NCBI GenBank assembly: GCA_024734555.1
Contig: JANPWX010000118.1
Span: 1,079,705-1,143,704, forward strand
Direction of reading: 5' to 3'
Source of the DNA: Trochalopteron elliotii
Lineage: Eukaryota > Chordata > Aves > Passeriformes > Leiothrichidae
DNA: 64,000 nucleotides
Below, in pieces: positions 54,301 to 58,708 of this stretch. Made by a program: the position numbers and the translations under genes. The notes under the pieces were generated by a model. It saw only the letters and a program-made list of their open reading frames with translations. It did not search any database and was not told the DNA's origin. Every line of letters starts with the position of its first letter. Position 1 is the stretch's first letter.

Positions 54301-57135
54301 TGATGATGGTGGAAAGACTGAGACAGACTGTATAGTCACAGGGAGTGGTGCAAACAGACCTGAGACCTTCTACCTCTGCTGCTGTCTGGCAGCAAGTTGT
54401 CTTTCTCTGGGAGCTCCACAGCAGCTGAAACACACTCTATAGAAATTTCCTAGACCACTTCAGCCTTTCCAAGCCAGTAGTTGTCTTTAATGCTTCATTG
54501 AATGTAGTTGCTGTTGGCTGTATTGGTAAACTATTCCCAAGCTTTCAGAAAGGTTGCCTGAAAATTAAATTTCCTTAGGTAAAAAGTCTGGAGGAGAGCA
54601 ATAGAACTGTAGGTAACCAGCAGCATATGAATGGTCAGGTAATGTCTGGTAGCCCCAAAGAAGCATTGTGAAGAGGAGGAGACAAAAACCAAAGTTCACT
54701 GAAGTCTTGCAGAAGGTGGTGACACCAACAGGAAGGTGAGGAGGACCCTCTTGAAAAACGCACAGATCATGAATAAATGGTTTATTAGGAGTTCAAAGCC
54801 CCAATGGCAGATTACACTATTTCTACAGAAGAGCTGATGGAGAACAATAAACCTAGTGACCTTTGGGCTGAGGCAAAGTATTAAAATACAAGAAGGGAGG
54901 GCAGCTGGAGAAGAAAAAGTCTCATGATGCTTCTCCTGAAAACATCTAAAAGTCCAGTTCCGAGAAACAAACAGAGTAAAATCTGACCAAGACTCTCAGG
55001 AGACAAGAGGCAGTTTGGCTTCTCAGAGAAGTCATGGAACCAATTTGATTTGTGCAGAGGGTCTGTATGTGTGTAGGGAAAAATCAGCGTGGCATTTCTG
55101 CTCTGTGGGAGCAGAGAGCAGCGTGAGGGGTGCAGGTCTTGTGTGCTGACCCCAATATTTTAAGATCAGGATCGACAGGAGATTAGCAAGATTTAGCACA
55201 AGGAAAGGAGTCTGTCTTTTTGGAGACAGACCCCTCTCTTGTGTATAGACCTGTCTCCACCCCTGGCCACAGCTAGGTCCTCAAGCTCAGGAATTTTTCT
55301 CAAACTGCCATTAACTCCTCCCAAAGGTTTTTCTTTCTCTTTACTCACCACTTTACTTTCACATCTACTCAGATTCTCCAGTAGCCTCTTGTGAGAGTTT
55401 TTGTCAAAAGCCACATACTCATGGCTTCCTCAGTCCTAAGTTTCTTCTGTGTGGGACAATAATATACATTGTGCATGGTACAAAGCAAGTGATGATGTGG
55501 TGAAGCTCACTGTTTATGGAGAACAGAGTCGGCTGCCCGCCCTCCCGAGCTCATTAAATCTAAAACCAAGGACAGTCTTGAACCAAAGTCTTCAGCCCGT
55601 GCCAGAGGCTCAAGGAAGTTTGGATCCAGCTTCATACTTCACAGCTCTGGCACCAGAGTCAAGACAACACCCCTTTTCCCCTGAACCTCCACGCTAAAAA
55701 CCCAGATCCAACATTTCCAGATGGTGCCATTTCTCGTGTCCCTGGCTGGACACGAGTGCAGAGACTGGAGCTAAATGCAAGCTTTTGATGAGACCAGTCA
55801 CCCAAATTACCCCTCTGTACAACTGCTTGCAAGCCATTGGGAGGGGTCTGAGGGGAACGTGTGTGGCTGAAGCACTTGCTGCAGTCAGATGATTGTCAAG
55901 CTGAGCCTTGGAAGTGATTTCTGGAAGCTGAAAGAATAAATTTCATGGAGATTTGCCTCCCTCAACAAGCAGCTGTGGCAATACACTATTGAAAAAACAG
56001 CCCTGAAACTCATTGAGGGAGGGAAACTGGCAAAAAGGAACTTTGAAACAGGTCTTTAATGGCAGTGTAAAACTTCTAAGGGTTGAACATCACGCACTTG
56101 TAAAAGCAGAAGGTCTAGGTCTGCTGTGCAGGTGTCAGGAGTAATTATTTCCAGTTACTTATTGAGAAACACTTTAGATGTTTTGACTGCAAAGTGCAAA
56201 GGGCCTTGCCAGAAAACTCCAACACTGAAGAGGTGGTAGGAGAGGCAGGAAAAAGAGAAACAACAGAAAGAGCAGAAAATGCACAAAACAATCCCATTCT
56301 AGCGAACCAGTTGCCGCTTTGGCTGTTTTGCAGCCTACCAGGACTGATGACCTTAAGGGTCTGCCCTGAATCCTCTGAGGCCAAGGAGAACCTTGCCTCC
56401 AGCAGGTAGTAGGCCAAGTTATAAAAGCATGGTAAAATTTGATAGTTATCCTCACACTTGCAGCTGGATTCGGAAGTGGCCAGTTCTGGCTGCTGCCTGG
56501 GCAGCCCTGGAGTTGCTGAAGTCTGCCATCTCAGCTCTGAAAACACTGACACTCCTGATTCGTATCTGTTTGCTATTATGTGCTGCAGAGTGAAGTTCAC
56601 TGTCTCCAGAATCCTTAAAGATAGGTCTGGAAGGTCCAGGAGAAACCTGGAAGGTCCTGGAACCTTCTCCAGAGCCTGCACTGGTAAACCCTTATGGTAA
56701 ACCCTTTGTCTCACTGCCTCACTTCGTCCACCATCAAAAGTTTCTCATAACAACGTTGAAGCCTCTTGTCAGTGTGTAACCTCACCATCTCACCCACATG
56801 GATTCAGGGAACAGGCAGCTCTTTTCCTCACAGCAGCACCTGTTGGAACACCCAAACCCTGTTATCATGACCTCCTTATCAAACATCCACAACGCCGAGG
56901 CACAGCACACCCGCCTCTTCTTGACAAGTCAAGGAAGAGAGAGGAAAACCAGTAATTCTGAGACCCTGGGAATTGGATAAGTTACTTACCCAGGTGACTA
57001 AGGGCCTCTTTATCCCATGGCCAAGTGGCAGCACCAGCCAGCTCTTCCCTCACTGAACTAGCAAAGTAAACATTGAGGAAATGGGTGCTGTTCAGCTGCA
57101 GAGCCTCCTTCAGCTCCTTCACGCTCATGTACGCC
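259..57135 (-). CDS. PAPPA2: Pappalysin-2 (PAPP-A2), 19 internal coding exons, both gene ends outside window
   Basis: Spliced exons, 5' to 3': 57135-56990, 50141-49848, 49167-48975, 47477-47356, 45916-45424, 44888-44760, 43787-43696, 43431-43241, 42122-41988, 38555-38420, 38221-37999, 28813-28642, 26438-26261, 23924-23711, 17553-17385, 16701-16569, 15458-15349, 12755-12684, 357-259. All borders are GT/AG and phases join without a stop over 1100 codons. Pappalysin-2 is a secreted zinc metalloprotease that cleaves IGFBP-5 and IGFBP-3 and so frees IGF; stanniocalcins inhibit the family (established knowledge). Seen here: HExxHxxGxxH with ligands at residues 69, 73 and 79 of the window protein, catalytic Glu 70, Met-turn Met 143, a CGDG/ECDDGD Cys-rich segment near 450-490, sushi modules about 719-1067, and a C-terminal Lin-12/Notch repeat at 1068-1100. 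Missing are the N-terminal part (about 660 residues by comparison with human) and roughly the last 24 residues. The intact frame argues against a pseudogene. Confidence 0.97.
958..1335 (-). repeat. CR1 LINE 3' fragment
   Basis: Reads in antisense as the avian CR1 3' end: 'atggaatggttttgattgga', 'aaggggccttaaagaccatc', then 'ctgccatgggcagggacatc', 'actagaccaggtgtccaagc', 'tctctggacaacctgtgcct' and 'cctcctaatatctagtctaa', down to 'cttctccagactgaacagga'. It is the most complete recent-family CR1 copy in the window. It explains the small ORFs here. Confidence 0.9.
3155..3370. promoter_or_regulatory. Intronic CpG-dense block (possible CpG island)
   Basis: By eye about 20 CpG dinucleotides in about 215 bp, with 'cacggccggggccggagccc' and 'cgcgctgccggc', inside an otherwise CpG-poor intron. 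It is followed by an AT-rich segment with 'aaaaatagtaacggcaaatc' and 'caatttaaataggctaaa'. This is a candidate regulatory element or promoter of an unannotated transcript; function is inferred from composition only. Confidence 0.45.
9358..9380. repeat. CCCT microsatellite
   Basis: Five to six uninterrupted CCCT units. Confidence 0.9.
10640..11110 (+). repeat. Old CR1-like LINE fragment (3' part of reverse-transcriptase ORF)
   Basis: Sense-orientation phrases typical of ancient CR1 copies: 'aaagatctgggtgttcttgc' followed by 'tgacctcaggatatctgaac', then 'agacatttccagcacaagga', 'ggctttggtgagacctcgga' and 'ctacaagggtgatgaagaac'. Strongly degraded with many stops. Boundaries are approximate. Confidence 0.65.
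11245..11277. repeat. TC/CA plus AAAT simple repeat
   Basis: 'gtctctctctcacacacaca' followed by 'aataaataaa'. Confidence 0.75.
12684..12755 (-). CDS. PAPPA2: PAPPA2 window exon 18: end of sushi 5 (shortest exon)
   Basis: 72 nt, 24 codons, phase 0-0; acceptor CTCCCAG, donor GTAAGC. It encodes [19 protein letters not shown] followed by IQSCE, residues 1044-1067. CTG..(R)WHPDP...HCIQSCE matches mammalian PAPPA2 nearly residue for residue. Despite being short it has strong splice signals. The next exon is 12.3 kb away. Confidence 0.96.
12986..13028. repeat. CA/TA-rich simple repeat
   Basis: 'atacacatacacacacacac' then a G7 run and 'tatatgtagatgtatat'; it sits directly before a CR1 tail. Confidence 0.7.
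13030..13088 (+). repeat. CR1 LINE 3' tail
   Basis: 'ggttgaacttgatgatcttg' then 'aaagtcttttccactcttag' and 'tgattctgcgtttctat' match the sense CR1 terminus (short 5'-truncated copy). Confidence 0.8.
15349..15458 (-). CDS. PAPPA2: PAPPA2 window exon 17: sushi 5 middle
   Basis: 110 nt, acceptor CCCACAG, donor GTAAAA. It encodes [28 protein letters not shown] and LQPTKVQ, residues 1007-1043. CVIPPSDPV and the sequon NVTA/NITA are PAPPA2-specific as remembered. It ends on a codon boundary. Confidence 0.96.
15459..16568 (-). other. PAPPA2: PAPPA2 intron between window exons 16 and 17
   Basis: 1110 bp. A poly-A run at about 15829-15840 and a short poly-T run near 16462; otherwise no feature seen. 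Confidence 0.8.
16569..16701 (-). CDS. PAPPA2: PAPPA2 window exon 16: sushi 4 end, sushi 5 start
   Basis: 133 nt, acceptor TTTGCAG, donor GTGAGG. It encodes [36 protein letters not shown] and EQGHGIG, residues 963-1007. The [14 protein letters not shown] run is almost identical to mammalian PAPPA2 and differs from PAPPA (CRKDGTW), which supports the paralogue call. Confidence 0.97.
16702..17384 (-). other. PAPPA2: PAPPA2 intron between window exons 15 and 16
   Basis: 683 bp, no repeats or genes recognised. Confidence 0.8.
17385..17553 (-). CDS. PAPPA2: PAPPA2 window exon 15: sushi 3 end, sushi 4 start
   Basis: 169 nt, acceptor TCCCCAG, donor GTGAGT. It encodes [35 protein letters not shown] and [13 protein letters not shown], residues 906-962, with a sequon (NCT). 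The reading frame stays open into the upstream intron to 18182, but the splice acceptor and the family alignment place the exon start at 17553. Confidence 0.96.
18095..18118. repeat. GAAA microsatellite
   Basis: 'agaaaagaaagaaagaaaga' then 'aaga'; on the minus strand it codes a spurious Phe/Leu/Ser hydrophobic run in an unspliced ORF. Confidence 0.85.
18505..18606. repeat. Two-copy tandem repeat, 51-bp unit
   Basis: 'gtgtggggccaccca' starts at 18505 and again at 18556, and 'tggt(a/g)cagggtca' recurs at the same offset in each copy, giving a 51-bp period with about 80 percent similarity by eye. Confidence 0.75.
20838..20980 (-). repeat. CR1 LINE 3' fragment
   Basis: Antisense CR1 end: 'aaaatcatggaattgttttg', 'cgttggaagggaccttaaag', 'ctactagaccaagtttctcc' and 'aagccccatccaacctgatc'. 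Confidence 0.88.
23663..23704. repeat. Tandem repeat (tgataatgg-type) abutting the exon 14 donor
   Basis: Imperfect copies of 'gtgataatg' / 'ggtgataataat' fill 42 bp. On the minus strand the repeat begins at intron position +7, right after the GTAAGT hexamer of window exon 14. Confidence 0.8.
23711..23924 (-). CDS. PAPPA2: PAPPA2 window exon 14: sushi 2 end, sushi 3 start
   Basis: 214 nt, acceptor GGCTCAG, donor GTAAGT. It encodes [37 protein letters not shown] and [16 protein letters not shown], residues 835-906. It is more GC- and CpG-rich than its flanks. Immediately after the donor hexamer a tandem repeat begins (23704 downwards). Confidence 0.97.
24377..24570 (-). repeat. CR1 LINE 3' fragment
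   Basis: Antisense CR1 end: 'gatcatagaatggcttgggc', 'tggaaagaacctttaaaggc', 'catctagtccaatctccctc' and 'cctctctgggcaacctgaga'. Confidence 0.88.
25500..25511. repeat. Poly-A tract
   Basis: Run of 12 A within an intron. Confidence 0.85.
26261..26438 (-). CDS. PAPPA2: PAPPA2 window exon 13: sushi 1 end, sushi 2 start (NAGNAG acceptor)
   Basis: 178 nt, donor GTATGG. It encodes [36 protein letters not shown] and [14 protein letters not shown], residues 776-835. The acceptor is TACAGCAG: starting after the first CAG (26438) gives a leading Gln, starting after the second (26435) omits it. Both are in phase, so the exact start is uncertain by one codon. The conserved W and Cys spacing identify it as sushi. 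Confidence 0.95.
26439..28641 (-). other. PAPPA2: PAPPA2 intron between window exons 12 and 13
   Basis: 2203 bp with a plus-strand CR1 tail at about 27059-27164. Nothing else recognised. Confidence 0.8.
27059..27164 (+). repeat. CR1 LINE 3' tail
   Basis: Sense CR1 terminus: 'taagcaacctggtttagtgg', 'aaggtgttcctagcc', 'ggtcccttccaaccccaatt' and 'gttctatgattt'. Confidence 0.88.
28642..28813 (-). CDS. PAPPA2: PAPPA2 window exon 12: sushi module 1, first part
   Basis: 172 nt, acceptor CTCCACAG, donor GTGAGT. It encodes [33 protein letters not shown] and [15 protein letters not shown], residues 718-775. Sushi (SCR/CCP) modules of pappalysins bind glycosaminoglycans or surfaces in PAPP-A; adhesion is weaker or absent for PAPP-A2 in the literature. 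The module is completed by the LTCSSGQW half on the next exon, so the repeat is split by an intron. Confidence 0.95.
30130..30475 (+). mobile_element. Probable endogenous-retrovirus LTR (old copy)
   Basis: A TATA-like 'cttataaaaatg' (about 30290) is followed about 115 bp later by an AATAAA signal (30406-30411) and then a T-rich, GT-containing stretch, the U3-R-U5 order of an LTR. Just after it, 'tttttggcaacccagggc' (30474-30491) resembles the start of retroviral leader sequence, so this could be a 5' LTR with a lost interior rather than a solo LTR. No retroviral gene is recognisable nearby. Boundaries are estimates and family is not assigned. Confidence 0.5.
30664..30732. repeat. A-rich / CA simple repeat
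   Basis: 'caaaagacacacacacacaa' followed by repeated 'caaaaaaa' and 'aacaacaaacccc' text; low complexity. Confidence 0.8.
33760..34110 (+). repeat. Old CR1-like LINE fragment
   Basis: Degraded sense-orientation phrases: 'gggatttcaaaagagagctg', 'gagaggaggtagtgagagga' then 'tctgacagctctgtacagac', 'aaaagttgtctgctggcagg' and 'aggcatccagacctttatga', then 'cagcaggggagatggtggac'. This is the pattern of the end of an ancient CR1 reverse-transcriptase region. Boundaries approximate. Confidence 0.6.
34868..35022 (-). repeat. CR1 LINE 3' fragment (different subfamily)
   Basis: Antisense: 'ttaagtccaaccattaaccc', 'agcagtgccagggccaccac', 'taacccatgtccccaggtgc' and 'tttaaattcctccagagatg', the alternative avian CR1 3' end with 'AACCATTAACCCAGCACTGCC'-type text. 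Confidence 0.8.
35023..35085 (+). repeat. CR1 LINE 3' tail, head-to-head with previous copy
   Basis: 'tatagtcccttccaaccaaa' and 'actattctacatttctgtga' match a sense CR1 terminus directly after the antisense fragment. Confidence 0.6.
37127..37140. repeat. Poly-A tract
   Basis: Run of 14 A. Confidence 0.9.
37999..38221 (-). CDS. PAPPA2: PAPPA2 window exon 11: last module before the sushi repeats
   Basis: 223 nt, acceptor CTCACAG, donor GTATGG. It encodes [33 protein letters not shown] and a Cys/His-rich tail (EGCGHQCYR), residues 644-718. Two N-glycosylation sequons (NVT, NFS) are conserved with mammals. The tail is the linker into sushi module 1. The following intron (9185 bp) is the second longest in the window. 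Confidence 0.96.
38420..38555 (-). CDS. PAPPA2: PAPPA2 window exon 10
   Basis: 136 nt, acceptor CTCCTAG, donor GTGAGC. It encodes [20 protein letters not shown] and later [17 protein letters not shown], residues 599-644. The VCF.RP start, the alternating hydrophobic strands and the NHSLG glycosylation sequon match mammalian PAPPA2. It is separated from the next exon by an intron of only 198 bp. Confidence 0.96.
38971..39006. repeat. A-rich low-complexity stretch
   Basis: Several A6-A8 runs separated by single C or G. Confidence 0.7.
40350..40457 (+). repeat. CR1 LINE 3' tail
   Basis: Sense CR1 terminus: 'taagcaacctggtctagtgg', 'aaggtgtctctgcttatggc', 'agtggggtttgaacttgagg' and 'accattccataatcc'. 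Confidence 0.87.
40748..40774. repeat. A-rich low-complexity stretch
   Basis: A13 run followed by 'caaaacacaaaaaa'. Confidence 0.8.
41988..42122 (-). CDS. PAPPA2: PAPPA2 window exon 9, fast-diverging segment
   Basis: 135 nt (45 codons, phase 0 at both ends), acceptor TTTCAG, donor GTAAGT. It encodes [20 protein letters not shown], then CAPSQEN and DEGVWLK, residues 554-598. WFPC and the final VWLK match the remembered human protein, while the acidic middle is poorly conserved and slightly shorter. Because it is phase 0-0, skipping it would keep the frame. Confidence 0.93.
42123..43240 (-). other. PAPPA2: PAPPA2 intron between window exons 8 and 9
   Basis: 1118 bp; no repeat or gene recognised. 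Confidence 0.8.
43241..43431 (-). CDS. PAPPA2: PAPPA2 window exon 8
   Basis: 191 nt, acceptor CCTGCAG, donor GTGAGT. It encodes [19 protein letters not shown], then [19 protein letters not shown] and [14 protein letters not shown], residues 490-553. The [10 protein letters not shown] and CG.(Y/H)TP.G motifs are shared with mammalian PAPPA2 and PAPPA. It ends exactly on a codon boundary. Confidence 0.96.
43696..43787 (-). CDS. PAPPA2: PAPPA2 window exon 7: ECDDGD Cys-rich segment
   Basis: 92 nt, acceptor CTTTTAG, donor GTGAGT. It encodes [20 protein letters not shown] and [11 protein letters not shown], residues 459-490. With CGDG from the previous exon it forms the CGDG...ECDDGD...DGCS...C...F.C pattern of a small calcium-site-like, disulphide-rich repeat found in pappalysins. 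The intron to the next exon is only 264 bp. Confidence 0.96.
43788..44759 (-). other. PAPPA2: PAPPA2 intron between window exons 6 and 7
   Basis: 972 bp; no repeat or gene recognised. Confidence 0.8.
44760..44888 (-). CDS. PAPPA2: PAPPA2 window exon 6: fibronectin-like end and start of Cys-rich segment
   Basis: 129 nt, acceptor CCTGCAG, donor GTAAGT. It encodes [17 protein letters not shown] ... [15 protein letters not shown], residues 416-459. The VYHYQV strand and the preceding Pro-Gly turn are typical of a fibronectin-III C-terminal half; CGDGKV opens the Cys-rich segment continued in the next exon. Confidence 0.96.
44889..45423 (-). other. PAPPA2: PAPPA2 intron between window exons 5 and 6
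   Basis: 535 bp; no repeat or gene recognised. Confidence 0.8.
45424..45916 (-). CDS. PAPPA2: PAPPA2 window exon 5: large middle-module exon
   Basis: 493 nt, the longest exon here; acceptor TCCCAG, donor GTGAGT. It encodes residues 252-416. Recognisable stretches are [19 protein letters not shown], the sequon in [45 protein letters not shown] and [14 protein letters not shown]. The content looks like beta-sandwich followed by the start of a fibronectin-III-like module, as in other pappalysins. No catalytic residues are expected here. Plus-strand frames over this exon are shadows. Confidence 0.97.
45917..47355 (-). other. PAPPA2: PAPPA2 intron between window exons 4 and 5
   Basis: 1439 bp; no repeat or gene recognised. 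Confidence 0.8.
47356..47477 (-). CDS. PAPPA2: PAPPA2 window exon 4 (NAGNAG acceptor)
   Basis: 122 nt, donor GTAAAT. It encodes [19 protein letters not shown] ... [16 protein letters not shown], residues 211-252, a Cys-containing segment between the catalytic and beta-sandwich modules. The acceptor is a tandem CAGCAG: use of the second CAG gives the start at 47477, which aligns with human PAPPA2 without a gap; use of the first would start at 47480 and insert one residue. Both keep the frame. Confidence 0.95.
47478..48974 (-). other. PAPPA2: PAPPA2 intron between window exons 3 and 4
   Basis: 1497 bp. It holds a tRNA-derived SINE-like sequence at about 48545-48672; otherwise nothing recognised. 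Confidence 0.8.
48545..48672 (-). repeat. tRNA-derived SINE, MIR/CORE-like
   Basis: On the minus strand a tRNA-like head is visible: A-box-like TGTGGTTAAGG (48660-48650) and B-box-like GGTTTCGTTCC (48624-48614, consensus GGTTCGANTCC), about 26 bp apart. It is followed by 'gctgtcatggactcac' and then 'gtaagtcaggaaactttta', which parallels the MIR-type 'ctgtgtgacctt...caagtcact' body. It is old and diverged. It is not a functional tRNA gene: no acceptor stem closes. Confidence 0.55.
48960..49480. promoter_or_regulatory. CpG-rich region over PAPPA2 window exon 3 and adjacent intron
   Basis: High GC and CpG density extends from exon 3 about 300 bp into the intron, e.g. 'cccggcgccggcacctgggc' and 'agcgccagcgcccgcatggc'. 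An intragenic CpG island is possible; alternatively it is a local GC-biased gene-conversion hotspot typical of bird genomes. Confidence 0.4.
48975..49167 (-). CDS. PAPPA2: PAPPA2 window exon 3: end of catalytic domain
   Basis: 193 nt, acceptor CCCCCAG, donor GTGAGG. It encodes residues 147-211, with DDDCTNSF, then the helix [17 protein letters not shown] shared by all pappalysins, then a proline-rich linker ([11 protein letters not shown]) and [13 protein letters not shown] leading into the next module. The exon and its upstream intron are unusually CpG-rich, which also creates a long antisense open frame (48779-49543, plus strand) that I regard as a shadow. Confidence 0.97.
49168..49847 (-). 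other. PAPPA2: PAPPA2 intron between window exons 2 and 3, CpG-rich
   Basis: 680 bp. The part nearest exon 3 (to about 49480) is very GC- and CpG-rich, with a short TGGCA tandem run at 49451-49470; then a mixed AAC/AAT microsatellite follows at 49542-49568. Confidence 0.8.
49542..49568. repeat. AAC/AAT microsatellite
   Basis: 'aacaacaacaataataataa' and 'tagtaac': trinucleotide repeat with a switch of unit. Confidence 0.8.
49848..50141 (-). CDS. PAPPA2: PAPPA2 window exon 2: catalytic zinc-binding exon
   Basis: 294 nt, acceptor ATTCCAG, donor GTAACA (the weakest-looking donor of the series, with C at +5). It encodes the metzincin site [11 protein letters not shown]: the three His residues bind zinc and the Glu is the general base (the residue numbered 734 in human PAPP-A2, from memory). 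The following [15 protein letters not shown] and [16 protein letters not shown] are pappalysin-specific, with the 'HEV...KGVSE' version typical of PAPPA2 rather than PAPPA (HEI...RGISE). It ends in NNYMSYT, the Met-turn under the zinc site. A sequon (N-D-T) precedes the Cys at CGQTHF. The whole active site sits on this single exon. Confidence 0.98.
50142..56989 (-). other. PAPPA2: PAPPA2 6.8 kb intron between window exons 1 and 2
   Basis: It interrupts a Gly codon 20 codons before the zinc-site His. A T-rich stretch lies at about 51395-51480. I recognise no transposable element or gene with confidence; a 189-codon minus-strand ORF at 56145-56714 has no known motif. Confidence 0.8.
56990..57135 (-). 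CDS. PAPPA2: PAPPA2 window exon 1: start of proteolytic domain segment
   Basis: 146 nt; the acceptor reads ...CTTGCAG and the donor GTAAGT. It encodes [17 protein letters not shown] and onward to [12 protein letters not shown], residues 1-49 of the window protein. This is the pappalysin segment just before the zinc site, lying after Lin-12/Notch repeats 1 and 2 in the family. N15 is in an N-S-T glycosylation sequon. It begins with one base of a codon from an exon beyond 64000, and ends one base into a Gly codon completed by the exon at 50141. Confidence 0.96.
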
Positions 57136-57917
57136 CTGCAAGAACAAAAGAGAAGAAACAGTCAGCACACACTCCAACAGAGTGAGGAGAAAAAGCAGCA
57201 GCCATCCACAGACATCCTGCAAAGGGTCACATCCTCAGCTCTGAAACCAAGAGTGTTTTACAGCACAGAAAAACTCAGCATTTCAACAGAACGTCCCATA
57301 ACACTGCAAACTCTGCTCTGTAAGGTGCAAGTTCAGCTAGTTGGGGTGGGGGTGGAAGGCACTCATGCAAGCCTGAAGAAGTTTTGCTAATTACAGTAGC
57401 TTTGTTGGTGACTTCTACTCTCAGAAAAGGTTTTCCAACCCTGGGAACAAAAGGACCCCCACAAAATAGAATAATAGGGAACAAAATAGGAGGAGAAAAT
57501 GAGAGAAGGAAGGAAATGCAGATGTTGGTCCTGCTAGGGAAAAGAGAGGGGGTTTGGCATCAGAAAAGCAGAATTTGAGGTGGAAGGAGAGAAGAATGAA
57601 TCCAGAATTCCAACTGCTTCTAACAAGGGCTTTTCAGGGTTGCCCTGATATGGGACAGGACAGGAAAGGACATCAATCCTTGCTGTTGGGAGCAGAGAGG
57701 GTTTGTCAGCTGGGGCTGAGAAGTCTGTTCTCCTACCTTCTCTAGTCTACCTGGACTTCCATTCCATCCTTTTCCCCAGGAAAACCAGTATGCCAGAGAT
57801 GGTAGTATGTGGCAAAAACAAGGGTGTCCTGGCAGTTCACAGGCACATCTCTCATCAAGACACATCCCAGGTATTGCACAAGGAAGAGCATGAGCAAAAA
57901 ATATCTTGGAACTTGAT

Positions 57918-57960
57918 CAAAAAAACCCCAAACCAACAAAAACAAAACAAACACAAACAA
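57918..57960. repeat. A-rich low-complexity stretch
   Basis: Repeated AAAAC-type units, 'caacaaaaacaaaacaaaca' and similar. Confidence 0.75.
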
Positions 57961-58654
57961 TTTCTTGCAGCTCTGTTCAAAATGGGCCTTGGAGAAGACT
58001 CTGCCTCTCTGCTCATGATTTGAGTCTTTCAGACAAGGTGTGGGATGTCTGCAGGAGCCAGCAGGAGAAAACACAAGGTCTCCCAAAATAAGCTTAATGA
58101 GGAGAGTGTAATCTCTGGAGCCAGATTCATCAAAGGGCAAGTTTAGTGGGGAAAGTCTCCTGACAACACTGCTGGCTGTCTCTCCTCCCATCTTCAGAGC
58201 TGGGAATAGAGAGTTGCAGGAGCAGAAAAAACACTGGAATGGGATATCCAAGATATCCATTTCTACAGGCCACAGGAAGGCAATGGGCTGGGAGAGGTGG
58301 GTAGGCACTGGGCATCGCAGCAGAGCAGTAACACCCATGGATATGTCTGAGTGTCCATGAAGTGATCCTCACAACGTGGTGTATCTCAGCACTTGAAGAC
58401 CAAAAAAAGAAAAGGAAAAAATCCAGCAGTCAGGAAATTTAGGCTTCACTCTTCCCTCTGTGTGAGTGTTTCTGCAGAGGTCAAAAGACTGCATCACATT
58501 CAACAGTCCCAGCATTGGTCTTTAGGGAGTTCATGTCCTCAGCTATGCAAAACAATCAAGGTCTAACCTAATATCAGCAATAATAATTCCAATAATAGAA
58601 ATGGAATTATAAGGCCTTGGACTGTGCTGCAAATGCCAGGTACCCTTTTAAATG

Positions 58655-58708
58655 GACTTCAGTGATCCTTGTGGGTCCCTCACATCTCAAGATATTCTAT
58701 GATTCTGT
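58655..58708 (+). repeat. CR1 LINE 3' tail (short)
   Basis: 'ttcagtgatccttgtgggtc' ... 'gatattctatgattctgtaa' resembles the last about 50 bp of a sense CR1. Confidence 0.6.

Noticed and set aside
56145..56714. 189-codon minus-strand ORF just downstream of window exon 1
   Set aside because: No pappalysin similarity, and the Gly codon split between exons 1 and 2 is completed correctly without it.
259..57135. Assignment to PAPPA (pappalysin-1)
   Set aside because: Motifs such as HEV...[21 protein letters not shown] and CVIPPSDPV follow PAPPA2, not PAPPA.
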